Origin: Eustoma russellianum
Lineage: Eukaryota > Streptophyta > Magnoliopsida > Gentianales > Gentianaceae
NCBI GenBank assembly: GCA_036186865.1
Contig: AP025055.1
Location: 1,318,959-1,382,958, forward strand
Direction: 5' to 3'
DNA length: 64,000 bases
Of this stretch, positions 38,558-49,640 are shown in pieces. Below the pieces are notes generated by a model. That model saw nothing but the letters and a program-made list of their open reading frames with translations. It was not told the origin of the DNA and did no database searches. Within the stretch, counting starts at the first letter, position 1; each line of letters begins with the position of its first letter. Position numbers and translations under genes: made by a program.

Positions 38558-38780
38558 GCTCAACTATAAATTATCCCTTAAACCCTAAGCTGATACGGAA
38601 AAAATTCATAGACAAGGTAGAAGAATACAACAAAAAATTTGTGCAGATAGTTTCACATGTAGTAGGGATACAAAGATATGGAGATTTGAGTGAAGGAATT
38701 GCATCGAAGAAACGTCAAGTTGGTGCTGAAGCACCAAAGCCCTCTGTCCTGACCCACTTTCTCTGAAGGAAAAATAATCA
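38558..38780 (-). promoter_or_regulatory. TOR 5' flank with telo-box
   Basis: Just upstream of the TOR start the plus strand carries AAACCCTAA (38580-38588), i.e. TTAGGGTTT on the coding strand about 23 bases before the ATG. This telo-box is known in promoters and leaders of plant translation and growth genes. The transcription start was not identified. Confidence 0.5.
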
Positions 38781-39288
38781 AGACGCGCAACTGTTAACCT
38801 TGCGTCAACTTTCCGATTTTATTACCGTTGGGTGAAAAATCTCATAAATTATTCGTTGCAACCATTTTGTATCCGTTTTGACTTATTTGTCGTTTGGTTC
38901 GTACTCGAATCGGAATCAGAATCAGAATAGGGATGATAAGGTATGAGTTTAGAATATATAAGTTTGGACCTAAAAGTGATAGTTCTTTGGTATTGAAATA
39001 GAAATAGGTATCGAATGTGACCAGCGTAAAAAATTTGATCGTCCGAAATAGTGACCGGCGTCAGACCGGCGGTCGGCAGTCGGCGGTGGCCGGTGGCATT
39101 GATCGGTCATACCCTTCATTCTTCCATATTGATAGACAAGGGACTAGGATATAAACAAAAACGATATCAATTACCATATCAAACGGAACTCATAATCTCA
39201 TTTTCCTAAACAAACAACTTTCCTAAACCCCTAACCAAACACCTTCTTAGATATTTTTCTATAGAATTGTGCACGAAACAAAAACCAA

Positions 39289-39381
<93 letters not shown>

Positions 39382-39730
39382 TGGCAGATCCTCAACATAA
39401 CGTTTTTGTTGCTGTTTTTGGTACTGGTAGGCAGTATATTATTTTCTCTTCTTTTATTTTCAAAAATATCCTTAATTCCTACGGAATTTCCATTATAATT
39501 TCAAACATACTCTTTTTCTTTAAAACCAAAGTCTTGATTATACATTTAGAAGTGCATTTAATTCATTATCACTGACACACTATGGATGGTAAAATCTTAA
39601 TGTTATAATTTTGGTAGTAGATCTTTGGACCCAATAATAGAGGCGTGGTGTAAAAGTCGCATAGTGCCATTGGTAAAATCACGGGTATGATGGATTGTTA
39701 GTTTGATAATTGAGTACATAGCAATTTCTG

Positions 39731-39791
<61 letters not shown>

Positions 39792-40960
39792 ACACATGTA
39801 TGTATAAACATATATGTGTGTGTACACATGCATACACATATATATACATATATGAACACATATATGTATATAATAGAAAGGCATGAACTCAGAGTAATGA
39901 ATCTGCTAAACTTATTATTCGTCCGCTATACGGAAAGATTTTTTTTTTTGTACCCATGAGTTTTGTTGTTATTCTTCAAACAATTTGTTTTTCTTATTTC
40001 CCGTGGTTATACTTTACTCTGATATGTTATAAAATTAAGTTTCAAATAATGTAATATAAAGTAGACAAGAGAGGAGAAGATAAAAGTATTTTTTTATTGA
40101 TTTACAAGTGTGTGTGTAAATCATACAATATCAGGTCCTATTTATAGTACTTTGGAGGTGAATACATTAAATATGATAATACTCTTTGCGGTTCCTGACA
40201 CATTGGACACATACAAAGTCACCTGGAATTGGACACATACAAAAGTATCTTTGATTGGACATCACAAATCGTATCTTATACATAACAAGATACTCCAAAA
40301 ATATAGTTTTAACATGGGGAATTGACTTGCGCATTGTTTGTGAAGTTCTACGTCGATCGGTTTGTACTCTTTGACCCTTACGTATCTCATTGCTTTCAGA
40401 ATTTTTTTTTAGTTATTAAAAAATCTATATATTTTTATTGTAGGCCAGATCTTTTGACCGTACTTCATTGATCGACATCTGTAGTCGTCAATCACAGAGT
40501 GTTAAGTTGACACCTCGACGTAAAATTATCGAAATGTCTACGTGACACTCCGTGATTGACGGTATACAGCTACACATATATCAGCAGGTCTCATTCGCTT
40601 TTATGGAAATTGGCATGGCTGATTCTGGCATCCCACTGTTCATTCTGGAGCATTTTATTATGTCCATTCATCAGCAATTCATGTATCTTTTTGTTTTTGC
40701 CTTCTTTCCTTTATGCCGCGTGAGTTATAAATTTTCCAAGGGATAATTACATTTATGTCGGTTATGTTATGTTTAGATATCATTACCTCTAAACCTTCAT
40801 ATAGTTTAAAACTTGTCTTTTAAATCTTTTGTGTTTTTCACTAAACTATAAACTATAGTTTATGCCTATTATAGAGTCACAATAAGTTATTATGCTTCCA
40901 TTTTTTTGCTCTTAAGTCTAAGCTTTGTGAAATTTGAACTACAATACCTTTGCATAAAAG
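38781..40960. repeat. TOR-XTH intergenic part 1: microsatellites
   Basis: This stretch has no supported gene. It holds a (TAA)n microsatellite of about 93 bp at 39288-39381 and a compound (AT)n(GT)n tract with CA/TA tails at 39734-39869. A GC-rich 'cggtcggcagtcggcggtgg' segment lies near 39060-39110. The rest is AT-rich and unrecognised. Confidence 0.8.
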
Positions 40961-40961
40961 G

Positions 40962-41155
40962 GTGTTTCGATACACTATGTTTCTGTGTTTGCGCAGAGTC
41001 CTAAAGATGGACCGGATCGCTTTTGCAATTTGATGTACGTAGCCTTACCCTACATTTTTTTGTCCAAAGGGATGTTTCTGCGGCTCGAACTCGTGATCTC
41101 AAGGTCACAAAGCAGAAACCTTATCAGTTGATCCAACGTCCGCCCTCAACCATGC
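40962..41155 (-). repeat. Au-like SINE (minus orientation)
   Basis: Reverse complement of the Au-like plan: 'gagttcgagccg' B box (41082-41094), 'gtagggtaaggctacgtacat' core and a final block with 'gcgcaaacacagaaac'. It is similar in order to the copies at 48590 and 48850. Confidence 0.65.
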
Positions 41156-41586
41156 CTTTGTATGTTGTATAATATCCGGGAAGGAAAATGTTTTCATAAC
41201 TATGAATAAAACTTATTTATATAAAATTGTATTCCGTAAATGATGGAAGAAACTGTTTCCAGAAATGAAACCGTTTTTGTTTAAAGTGTTTTTGATTTAC
41301 CTAAACATCTCCAAATACCATAAGAGTTACATGTCATGAATCCTAAGATGTTGAACTATGCCTCGATCAATCTTCATGCATAATTTACATGTTTAATGTA
41401 GTGAGAAAGATATACAATTGCATAACAAAATTTTGACAGAGAAATGGTAAAAGTAAAGACGCTAAAAGTAGGGTAAAACACCAATTTATAGTAGTTCGGT
41501 CATAATACATATACATCCATCTGGCAATTATTTCAGTTTTAGACTTACGAACTCCACATATCTCTCAAGAGTTGTGTTGAAATGTA

Positions 41587-42005
41587 TACCGTGCATAGCT
41601 CAGTTGGTTTTGGAGTGGCAGAATTGCTAGAAAGGTGCAAGGTCGATTCCCGCATCTTGCATTGTGGGTGTTTTATCTTGAGACTCCAATGTGGGTCTTG
41701 AGAGTGGGTCCTTAGTGTGAGTCTGCGTGTTCTGTGCCTCCCCCTTAGCGTGTCGCTGAGTACCTGATTTACATCCTACCAATTGCCTCATTAGGTCGGG
41801 GTGTGAGGGCTCTTGAGATTGGGGTTCAGCCTTTTGCTAGAGAGGTGTGTTGAAATGGGTCACCATAGATCCTTGGAGCAAAAGGTGAAATCTCTCACTC
41901 AGGGAGCATTCATCGTGTCAGTCTCAATGCGCATATGTGTAGGATGCAAATCAGGACCTCATCAGCCTCCTAAATTAAGTGAGGGGTCACATAGAACCTC
42001 ATAAC
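41587..42005 (+). repeat. tRNA-derived repeat, second SINE-like family
   Basis: It begins 'gtgcatagctcagttggt', a good tRNA A-box region, followed after a spacer by the B-box-like 'aggtcgattccc' (41640-41651). Downstream is 'gtgaaatctctcactcagg', then 'ggatgcaaatcagg', a module that recurs at 50435-50560. The A-B spacing and lack of acceptor pairing exclude a tRNA gene. Confidence 0.45.
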
Positions 42006-42175
42006 ACACCAAGATGCACTTTCTTGCCCGTGTTGACACATGCATTCTTTTTATCAAACTCTCTTAATCATAATCACCTCAATCATGTTTTAACAAAGAG
42101 TACAAAGAAAGAAAAATTCAGCCTTATAAGTATTGCAACAATTTTACTCAAGGTTTTCAAATAAAGATATTGTAT

Positions 42176-42225
42176 AATTTATTTTGATGTCATTGGAATA
42201 TACTGGGTATGATTGTTGTTATATA
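42176..42225 (+). repeat. Short RTE-type LINE tail remnant
   Basis: 'attggaatatactgggtat' followed by 'gattgttgttat' is the extreme 3' end of the RTE-type family seen at 1-628. Confidence 0.5.
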
Positions 42226-42229
42226 AGAT

Positions 42230-43127
42230 TGCTTTGCACTTGTTCTTCCTATTTATTTATTGCTTGTGTTCTTCGTCTTTCCTTTATTGTTTGGATATGA
42301 TAGTTAAGGCTAATAAAAGTGGCTAGCGGAGTGACTTGTTCTTATACTCCCTGGGAAACCAACGCTTCAGCTCATTTTTTTGGCACAATTCGGAATGTTT
42401 AATAACTATTTCAAATTTTTTTTGAAACGTTTAATAATCTGCTTTATATTGTTCAAGGATTACGGATGTAAGTATGTCATTTACCAGACATCAATAAAAA
42501 TTTCGCCCTCATAAAAAAAGAAAATAAGACAGAATATAAGACATTTAGTGTGTTTTGAAAATCTTGTGCCTCCGTAGATATATGCAGCAAAGATCAAATG
42601 TCGTCTAGCATTAGTCGTACTAGAATTCACAACTTTGGCGAAGTCGATTCAGACAGAAGCCTAGTATATCGGAAACGATTGATCATATGTGATGAGTTTA
42701 AGAATTCGGTATTGTAGATTGAAATAAGTTGAATGATACACGTCAAATAAGTATAAGTGAAAGTTTGTAAGCACTGATTATAGAGAATTAAGTAAGGATT
42801 GAACCCTATAAGGACTAGATCATCTTGTGAGATGCTTGTGATGACTAAATTAAATCGTACTAGAGTACAACGTATCCGAAAATACATACAGCTTCAGAGA
42901 TGATTCTTGTGAACAAGGCGTTAAGTTTAAGATTGTACTACACCTAAGAATTGATTTTAAAGGATTGCTCATGATAGCAAATATAGGTACGATATAGAAC
43001 AATGATTAAGTTATGAAGCCAGTATAATAACGATACCCTTAAGGTTGATTCGAGAACTATAGGAAGAATAGGTTACGATCTATCAGGCGGAGGACAACAG
43101 ATTTAAAGACTGCATTATATATAACAC
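42230..43127. other. Non-coding stretch downstream of XTH, nothing recognised
   Basis: AT-rich DNA with no supported gene, RNA or clear repeat. Confidence 0.45.
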
Positions 43128-43203
43128 ATCGAGACCCTAACGATAGCTTTTGGTGTCGTTGGGATATACAGGGTCCGATGATGATGATGATGATGATATA
43201 CAC
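43128..43203 (+). repeat. RTE-type LINE tail with GAT microsatellite
   Basis: 'gagaccctaacgatagcttt', then 'gtcgttgggatatacagggt', then six GAT units (to 43198). It is the same 3' end and tail type as the copy at 1-628. Confidence 0.65.
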
Positions 43204-43399
43204 ACTGAATGATTTGAGGACTTAGTCCTATATCGAAGAAGTGAAATAGGTAACACATCGGAATATGTAAGGGATACTAAGTTCAGTCATGATCTAGGTA
43301 AATCGGAACACTTAAAATACTTTAGCAATGAACAAAGAGTTAACAATATATACTGGCAATTAGCAATATATTGACAAATTGTTCTTTATTCAATATGTG

Positions 43400-46108
43400 T
43401 CAATAATGTGAAAGAAAACATTCTTTAGGCAATTTATCATGAAACCTCTTGGGATCTTGGCAATAGTCATAGATAAGATAGTACTTTCTAACCCATCTGT
43501 ATAACCTTCTCTGTTTATATGTTAAACTGCTTGAAGCATTTAGATTCCACCAATTTGTAGGGCTACCTGCCCTACAAACATTTTCATCTCCTTTCCAAAC
43601 ACAAGCATCAATCTTGTGATTTCTGGCTGAGGCTATGAAAGGAGCCTTTGACCAGTCAATCTTGTCTCTTCCTCCATTTGTTGCCCAGCTCTCACCATTC
43701 CATATGCTGACCTGGATGTTCATAGGTTGCAACCTTGGATATGCCACTCCCTTGTCAGCATGGTTTCTATATGTCCTAACTGGGACCCAGTCCACCATGA
43801 ATCTGTTCAACATGAAGCAAATAACATTCTTTGCTTATTTATTTGTAATTCTTTACTTATACATAGAAGTTGTATGGAAGAGGTTATGAGGTGTATATTG
43901 CATCAGTTGCCTCCCACTAATTTTTTTTGGCTTTTAGCCATTGTCAATCATTTATTAGTTATCAGTCAATCAATCATACCCACTATATCCCAACGGCAGT
44001 AAAAGCTACCGTTAGGATCTAGAGAGGATAAGCGGTAGACAAACAATACCTCTATCCCAAGGAATAGAGAGTTTGCTCTTAATGAAACCATCGGCTCTAT
44101 ATGTACCTGCATAATTGAAATAATAATAGGGGTATGATGTGATACTATAAAACGTGAGTTTAAAGAATGGAAAGGCACGTAAAACTATGGATCCACCAAC
44201 ATGCTATTTTAAAGATGATTTTAGATGAAAGGTTGAACCCAGAGTCACTGCCACCTCCGGTCCCATAGAGTGTGTAGGTATGTAAATCAGGTTCCTAAGG
44301 CCCACTAGTAGAAGTTTGTCATAGCACATGGACAACACAAGGAGCCTATTGGTACCGAAGGAACAACCGACAGGCTGACCTGTCAGCATATCAGGTCATT
44401 CCACGGGCCAATAGTACTCCCACACTATGCAGCTAGCCTAAAGGGGTTCAAACATTCTTGCCTCTGGCAAGATTCGAACCACTGACGTTCCTTTCGAAAC
44501 CTTTTACCTGAAATCATTGGGATATGTATTGGGGACTCCAAAGATGACTTCAGAGTCAAACATAGAGATAGATATTCTTTTGACATACGGTTTATCTTAC
44601 CTTTAGAACAATTCAAGAGATGCCTTTTTTTTCTGCAAAGTTTGATAGAAGAGTGACTTACACAATTTGATGAATATTCCACAGAATGGAGTATGTGTGG
44701 AAGTTCTCGGTTGGATCAAACCACAACTTAATTCTTTGCTCTCTATTATCATATCCATCAGCATACACATTTGTTTGCAGAATATATGGCTGTCCAGGAA
44801 CATTACCCAAAAACTCAAAGTCTACCTCGTCCCGGTTCGGCTGATTTGATGCCAGCTGCATTCAAATTCACATATAAATCTCTACGTTAGGCTCATATCC
44901 ATTCAAAACTTTAAGTCAATGGACGGGGGTATCTCATTATCATATAACCTATGTATTTTATCTCAAAGTGTGCGGTGTGGGGCAATATTCTCAACAAGAT
45001 CCCTTGCATGAAGAAAGAAAAAAATGTATAAAGAATGATATTTGGCTTACATAAAATGCTACAACAGTCCCAGCAGAGTATCCATGGATCAACTTAATTT
45101 GCATGTCATATTGGCCAAACAGGAACATGTCTTTTGACGCAAACCCCGAACCTGTAATACGTGAGAGAGAAAAATGGATAATTTTTTATTTTCTGAATGA
45201 GCTGGTCCTTCCCTGGGCCTACAATACACCTAAAAAATTTGTATAATAGATTCAATGGCGTGTGTTTTCTTTTTTGGTTTTGGGTGATGTTGAAATTTGG
45301 GTTTATACGAGGTGAAGTCGATATCTATTCAAAACCCTAAGTCATTATGTGGTACTTCATCTTTATATAACCTATGTATTTTATCTCAAATTGTCCGATG
45401 TGGTACAATATTCTCAACACGCGCCCTCACATGACAACGTAACTTGACATACACACACGCCTTAGAATTGACATACACACACGCCTTAGATACCGCCCTA
45501 AATAACAAACTACAAGCTAACTTCTGGACTTGGGTAAGCAAAAAAATAAATGGCCAATCATGATCCAGGAAAGGTGTTAGTCCATATTTTAAACTGGCTC
45601 TGATAACATATTGAAACTTGGGCTTCTATGAGGTGATGCTCATATCCACTCAAAACCTTAAGGCAATGGATGATGGTACCTTATTCTCATATAATTCATG
45701 TATTTTATCTTAAATAGTCCGATTTTGAACAATATTCTCAAAAGGAAAAGAAAGGAAGGATCTAACCCCACTACATATGCATGATAATCTTGCATAAAAT
45801 CTACTGCAACAGTAAAACTTGAAATGCTACCAGATTAAATTCCATTAAAATAATGGCGTACGTACCCTAGATATGCATGATAAATTTTGCAGAAAGTCTA
45901 TCTCAAAGTAATATATACCTCCTTCCCGATTAAGTTCTATGCTTCTTTCTCGGCCGTCCACGGTGGTGTTCACACGGTTCGGAGCCCAGTTGACATAGAA
46001 GTCCCGGTTGAAATCTCCGGTGGAAACCACGGCAGCTGATGCATTTGTAAATAAATGCGTAGCAAGAAACACGATGATCGTGAGAATAATGAACTTAGAA
46101 ATATCCAT
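43400..46108 (-). CDS. Xyloglucan endotransglucosylase/hydrolase, group I (XTH2-like), complete
   Basis: XTH enzymes (GH16) cut and rejoin xyloglucan chains in the plant cell wall during growth. Four exons: 45919-46108, 45051-45151, 44662-44855 and 43400-43802 (stop at 43400-43402); 295 residues, the usual XTH size. Residues 1-26 form a signal peptide (MDISKFIILTIIVFLATHLF start). The catalytic motif is D106-E-V-D-F-E-F-L-G114 with nucleophile E107, helper D109 and acid/base E111; the common HDEIDFEFLG has His where this protein has Arg105. The C-terminal XET_C region carries CVWKG, CRAG, YDYCQD and LPKEC, keeping the cysteines for two disulfides. Exon phases 1, 0 and 2 join cleanly. The Val in DEVDFEFLG and overall fit suggest group I/XTH2-like; paralogue identity is inferred. 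Confidence 0.95.
43960..44180 (-). repeat. RTE-type LINE 3' tail in XTH intron 3
   Basis: The minus strand carries the family 3' UTR: 'cccctattattatttcaatt', 'gagcaaactctctattcctt' and 'cgttgggatatagtgggtat'. It has the same orientation as XTH. Confidence 0.7.
44205..44515 (-). repeat. SINE-like repeat in XTH intron 3, partner of 47805-48075
   Basis: Its reverse complement matches 47815-48070 through 'ggttcgaa' (B-box-like), 'caagaatgtttgaacccc', 'gctgcatagtgtg', 'ttgttccttcggt' and 'ctatgacaaacttctacta'. Two dispersed copies in opposite orientation, each with a tRNA-like box, indicate a retroposon family. Confidence 0.65.
44886..45745 (-). repeat. Three related repeat fragments in XTH introns 1 and 2
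   Basis: Segments 44886-45000, 45305-45425 and 45628-45745 share the order 'tcatatccattcaaaac', 'aagtcaatgga', 'tcatataacctatgtatttt' and 'caatattctcaa'. 'ggctctgataacatattgaaa' at 45597 precedes the third and resembles a decayed initiator-tRNA primer site, so these are probably LTR pieces. Confidence 0.55.
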
Positions 46109-46154
46109 CTTTATGTTGTAATGTCTGATGGATGATATGATGGAGAAGCTACAC

Positions 46155-46168
46155 GCTTATATATATAT
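46155..46168 (-). promoter_or_regulatory. Likely TATA box of the XTH gene
   Basis: An ATATATATA tract on the minus strand lies about 50-60 bases upstream of the XTH start codon. Its position suits a TATA box with a short leader. Confidence 0.45.
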
Positions 46169-46199
46169 GCAATGAGTTTATAATGCATGATGCATGGAA

Positions 46200-47082
46200 A
46201 TTTACTATGTTTGCTTGAACAAGGATATCTTTGTTGGGAAGCAAAGGAATTAGGAAGTTATTAGTTTATTCAAGCTTTAATTCTTGCTAACTTAAAACTA
46301 TTCCATTATTTACAATGTGTAATTTTTTAATATAAAAAAAACTTTTAATATAATCCATTTAGTAGATGTCTTACATCTATAATAATAGAAAACAAGTGTT
46401 ACGAAACTTTCACATTTACTGGGTGCAATATTTTAGTCTTTAGGCATTAATGAAAGTAATTATTCTTTTCATTCTTTTCATATTTTCATCATTTCGTACA
46501 ATGTAAAATTTGATAAAGCTACAATCAATAGTTGAATAGTGACATGGAACTGCATATACATAAAATAGTATATGATGACAACAATCTCATCTATTGTTTA
46601 TATAATAAAGGTAGACCTCAAATTATTATTATTATTCCATTTTTATCCATAATTGGGTCATTTCACAAAGTATAAAAGGAAAATAACACTTATTCATGCT
46701 TGACACTCTTACGTTAAGCCAAAATGCTCCTTCCATCCTAAAAATATCGTAATTCAGCACAACTTAAGAAAATCAAAATTTGTGGGCTACTGTTCCTATT
46801 GTATTCTTAGTTGGTTACTTGAAGTAAATTAGAGTAATCATGTAAGTGTTAATTGAAGAGGTAATATACAAATTTTGATCATTAATGCTTACTATGTTTG
46901 AAAATAGAAAATGTTTTTACACAAATCAAAATAGAAATAAAGACAATATATTTGGAACGTAGTGAATACGCGACATCTCAACTTAAGCGTAGTTTCAATT
47001 ATTTTTACTTGGATTAGGTATCTAAATCACAAAGACCTCTCTTCATAAGTCATAGTCGAGGAGAAAAGCACACCTAACCTGG
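46200..47082. other. AT-rich XTH upstream region, nothing recognised
   Basis: No gene, RNA or clear repeat was supported in this AT-rich stretch. Confidence 0.45.
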
Positions 47083-47395
47083 TCTATGATTAGAGGACCT
47101 AACAGTTCGCAAATTGTTCGAGTTTGATTCGTATTTAGTTTGAGTTTGTTTGTTAATTTTACTTAAACGTGCCGAATTCGAACACCCATTTGGGTTCGTT
47201 TAGTTAAACGAGCCAAAGTGTTCGCGAACTGTTCAGCTCGTTTAAACAGTTATAGTGTTATCGAGCAAACTCAAACTAATTCTAAAGCTCGTTTAGCTAA
47301 ACGAACCGAGTCAAATAGTTTGTTTAGCTAAACGAATCCGAATTCGAACACCTATTATTCATCTCGGCTCGTTCGTTAACACCCCTATCTATGAT
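47083..47395. mobile_element. hAT-type MITE (copy C) with perfect 8-bp target duplication
   Basis: The element spans 47091-47387 (297 bp), flanked by TCTATGAT at 47083-47090 and 47388-47395. Ends are TAGAGGACCTAACAG and, reversed, TAGGGGTGTTAACGAACGAG. The interior has 'gttcgagtttgattcgta' and 'ctcgtttagctaaacgaa' motifs and no ORF. Copy D (59875-60165) is the same subfamily. Confidence 0.9.
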
Positions 47396-47804
47396 CCGTT
47401 TGCATGTAATATCCTTTCTCTCTTGGTAGAAAAGATTTATCTTTCGTACTCTCGTCAACCAACTTTCTCTGCAAAAATCACTATATTCATTTTTTTTTTT
47501 GCTTTTAACCATTTACTTTTATTAGGATCTTATTATCATTACGTTTCACATTCTTTCATATCGTGTGTGCTTTGTATGTATATATCATCAAATCTTGTCA
47601 ATCTGTTGGAAAAATGTTCGAAAAAAGAAAAGTTGGGTGCCTTTGATTTTAGAAAACGAATAATGACTTGCCAAATATAAACATATTCCTAGCTTTAGGC
47701 TCACAACCACCTACACCTTTACACATATGCCCCCACGCGTTTGCACTTAACATCTCAATTTACTTCCAAAACGTATCTCCATGACATATATCAATAGTTC
47801 TAAG

Positions 47805-48075
47805 TAAAGAGTTTCGAAAGGAACGCCAGAGGTTCGAACCTTGCCAAAAACAAGAATGTTTGAACCCCCTTCAAGTTAGCTGCATAGTGTGGTAGCACTA
47901 TTGGCTCGTGGAATGACCTGACAGACCAGCTCGTCGGTTGTTCCTTCGGTGCCAATGTGCCCCTTGTGTGTCCCTGTGCTATGACAAACTTCTACTAATG
48001 GTCTTGGAAATCTGATTTACATCCCTACACACCATGTGAAACTGGGGGTGAGAGAGACTATTACGGTTTGAAGTT
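47805..48075 (+). repeat. SINE-like repeat, plus copy of the XTH intron 3 repeat
   Basis: Carries 'gaggttcgaaccttg' (B-box-like), then the same ordered blocks as the reverse complement of 44205-44515. It ends near 'gggtgagagagac'. Confidence 0.65.
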
Positions 48076-48519
48076 CAACGTTTTACTTCCAAAAGGTAAG
48101 GCTTAGAGAGGTTACCGTCCTTTCCTTTAGCCAGCAAAGCTTTCCTTGCATGACATCAAATTATTTTTTTATTAATTTTTGCATGGTTGCTTGATTCCTT
48201 ATAAGTTCATAAAATACATTTGTCACTTCTAGTTTATTTTGGCTTGAAATAATATTTGTAAAGACTATGGATTATACTTAGCTGGCAAGACTTTCTCTAG
48301 TAGGGCGGTTAGGGATTTTCATGGGAAACTTTATTTTTTTTTCTTTTCGTAAAAAAAAAAAAATCATATAGATTCTAGGCTTTTCATTGTCACTAGTAAT
48401 CTAAACTGGATGATCACTAGGCTTTCTTTTTTTGATCAATGAGTTAAAAAAAAGTAACGAGTCAAGGATCAATCGTAATGAAATAAAAGATGTATACTTA
48501 ATTACCAGTTAGGATTTAC

Positions 48520-49040
48520 AGAATCAAATTTAATACATATATACAAGTAAAATTTAACACTAGTTTAGTTAAAACAAAAAAAGTGTTCCAGGTACACTAA
48601 AGTCCCGTGTTTGTATAAAGTACAGAAAGGGGTCGTATCGCTACCCGATCTGATGTACGCAGCTCTGCCCTACACTTTGTGCAAGAGGCCGTTTCAACGG
48701 TTCGAACCTGTAGACTCAAAGTCACAAAGCAACAACTTTATTAGTTGTTTCAAGGCCCGTCCTCGGCTTACTTAAAACAAGATTCTATAGAATCAAATTT
48801 AATACATATATACAAGTAAAATCAAACACTAGTTTACTTAAAACAAAAAAAACGTTCCTGATGCACTAGACTCCCGCGTTTCCACGGGGTCTGAAAATTA
48901 GTCGTATCGCTTCGCGATCTGATGTACGCAGCTTTGCCCTATATTTTGTGAAAGAGACAGTTATGCGGTTCGAATCCGTGAGTTCAAAATCACAAAGTAA
49001 CAACCTTATCAGTTGTTCAAAATCCTCTCTTAGTTTACTT
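48520..49040 (-). repeat. Tandem duplication (269-bp offset) containing two Au-like SINEs
   Basis: 'agaatcaaatttaatacata' occurs at 48520 and 48789, each followed by 'tatacaagtaaaat', 'cactagttta' and a minus-oriented Au-like SINE (48590-48775 and 48850-49030). Each SINE has the B box 'ggttcgaa' and 'gatctgatgtacgcagct'. The duplication includes the flank as well as the SINE, so it arose by segmental duplication after one insertion. Confidence 0.75.
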
Positions 49041-49295
49041 AAAACAAGATTCTATATAATATTTTGCGTATCGTCTTCTTTTTGCTTGGGCGTCATACAA
49101 TTTGAATGCTTATTGCGTGCATTCTCGTATAAGCATATTCTCCTTTTTTCCACTTGGAAATCTCCCGCAAGTATCTCTATCTTCAATGTTCTTGAAATTT
49201 TGGAGTGGCAAAATTTAATATCATATTCTTGAATTCCAGCAAATGTTTATGTTTAACGTATAGATTGAGCTTAAATTAGAGCTGTATGCCATGAG

Positions 49296-49485
49296 ATGGG
49301 AAGATATAGCACACCATATATTTATTATTGTGTCATCTATACAAATACATATAGGGTCGGACTAGAATCAAACTCTCTATTTTTTATGATGGAGATATTG
49401 TTTGTCTGCCGTTCACCCTCTCCAGAACATAGTGATAACTTTTGCTGTAGTTGGGATATACTGAGTACCTGTTGTTATTAATGAT
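49296..49485 (+). repeat. RTE-type LINE 3' tail remnant
   Basis: 'ttattattgtgtcatctata', 'aatcaaactctctatttttt' and 'gttgggatatactgagtac' match the RTE 3' UTR; it ends in a TTG-rich tail. Confidence 0.6.
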
Positions 49486-49640
49486 GAAGGCGGTCTTTTC
49501 TGTTAGTACCTTTTTTTTAAGAAAAGAAAAAGGAATTAATAAATACACATCATAATTTGATATACATACATTCTTGTTATTTGACATTATTAATTTAATC
49601 TATTCATTTTTTACCGTTGATCGAACAAACAGACATGTCT

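Noticed and set aside
41587..41660. tRNA gene
   Set aside because: The distance between A and B boxes and the unpaired ends fit a SINE head, not a tRNA.
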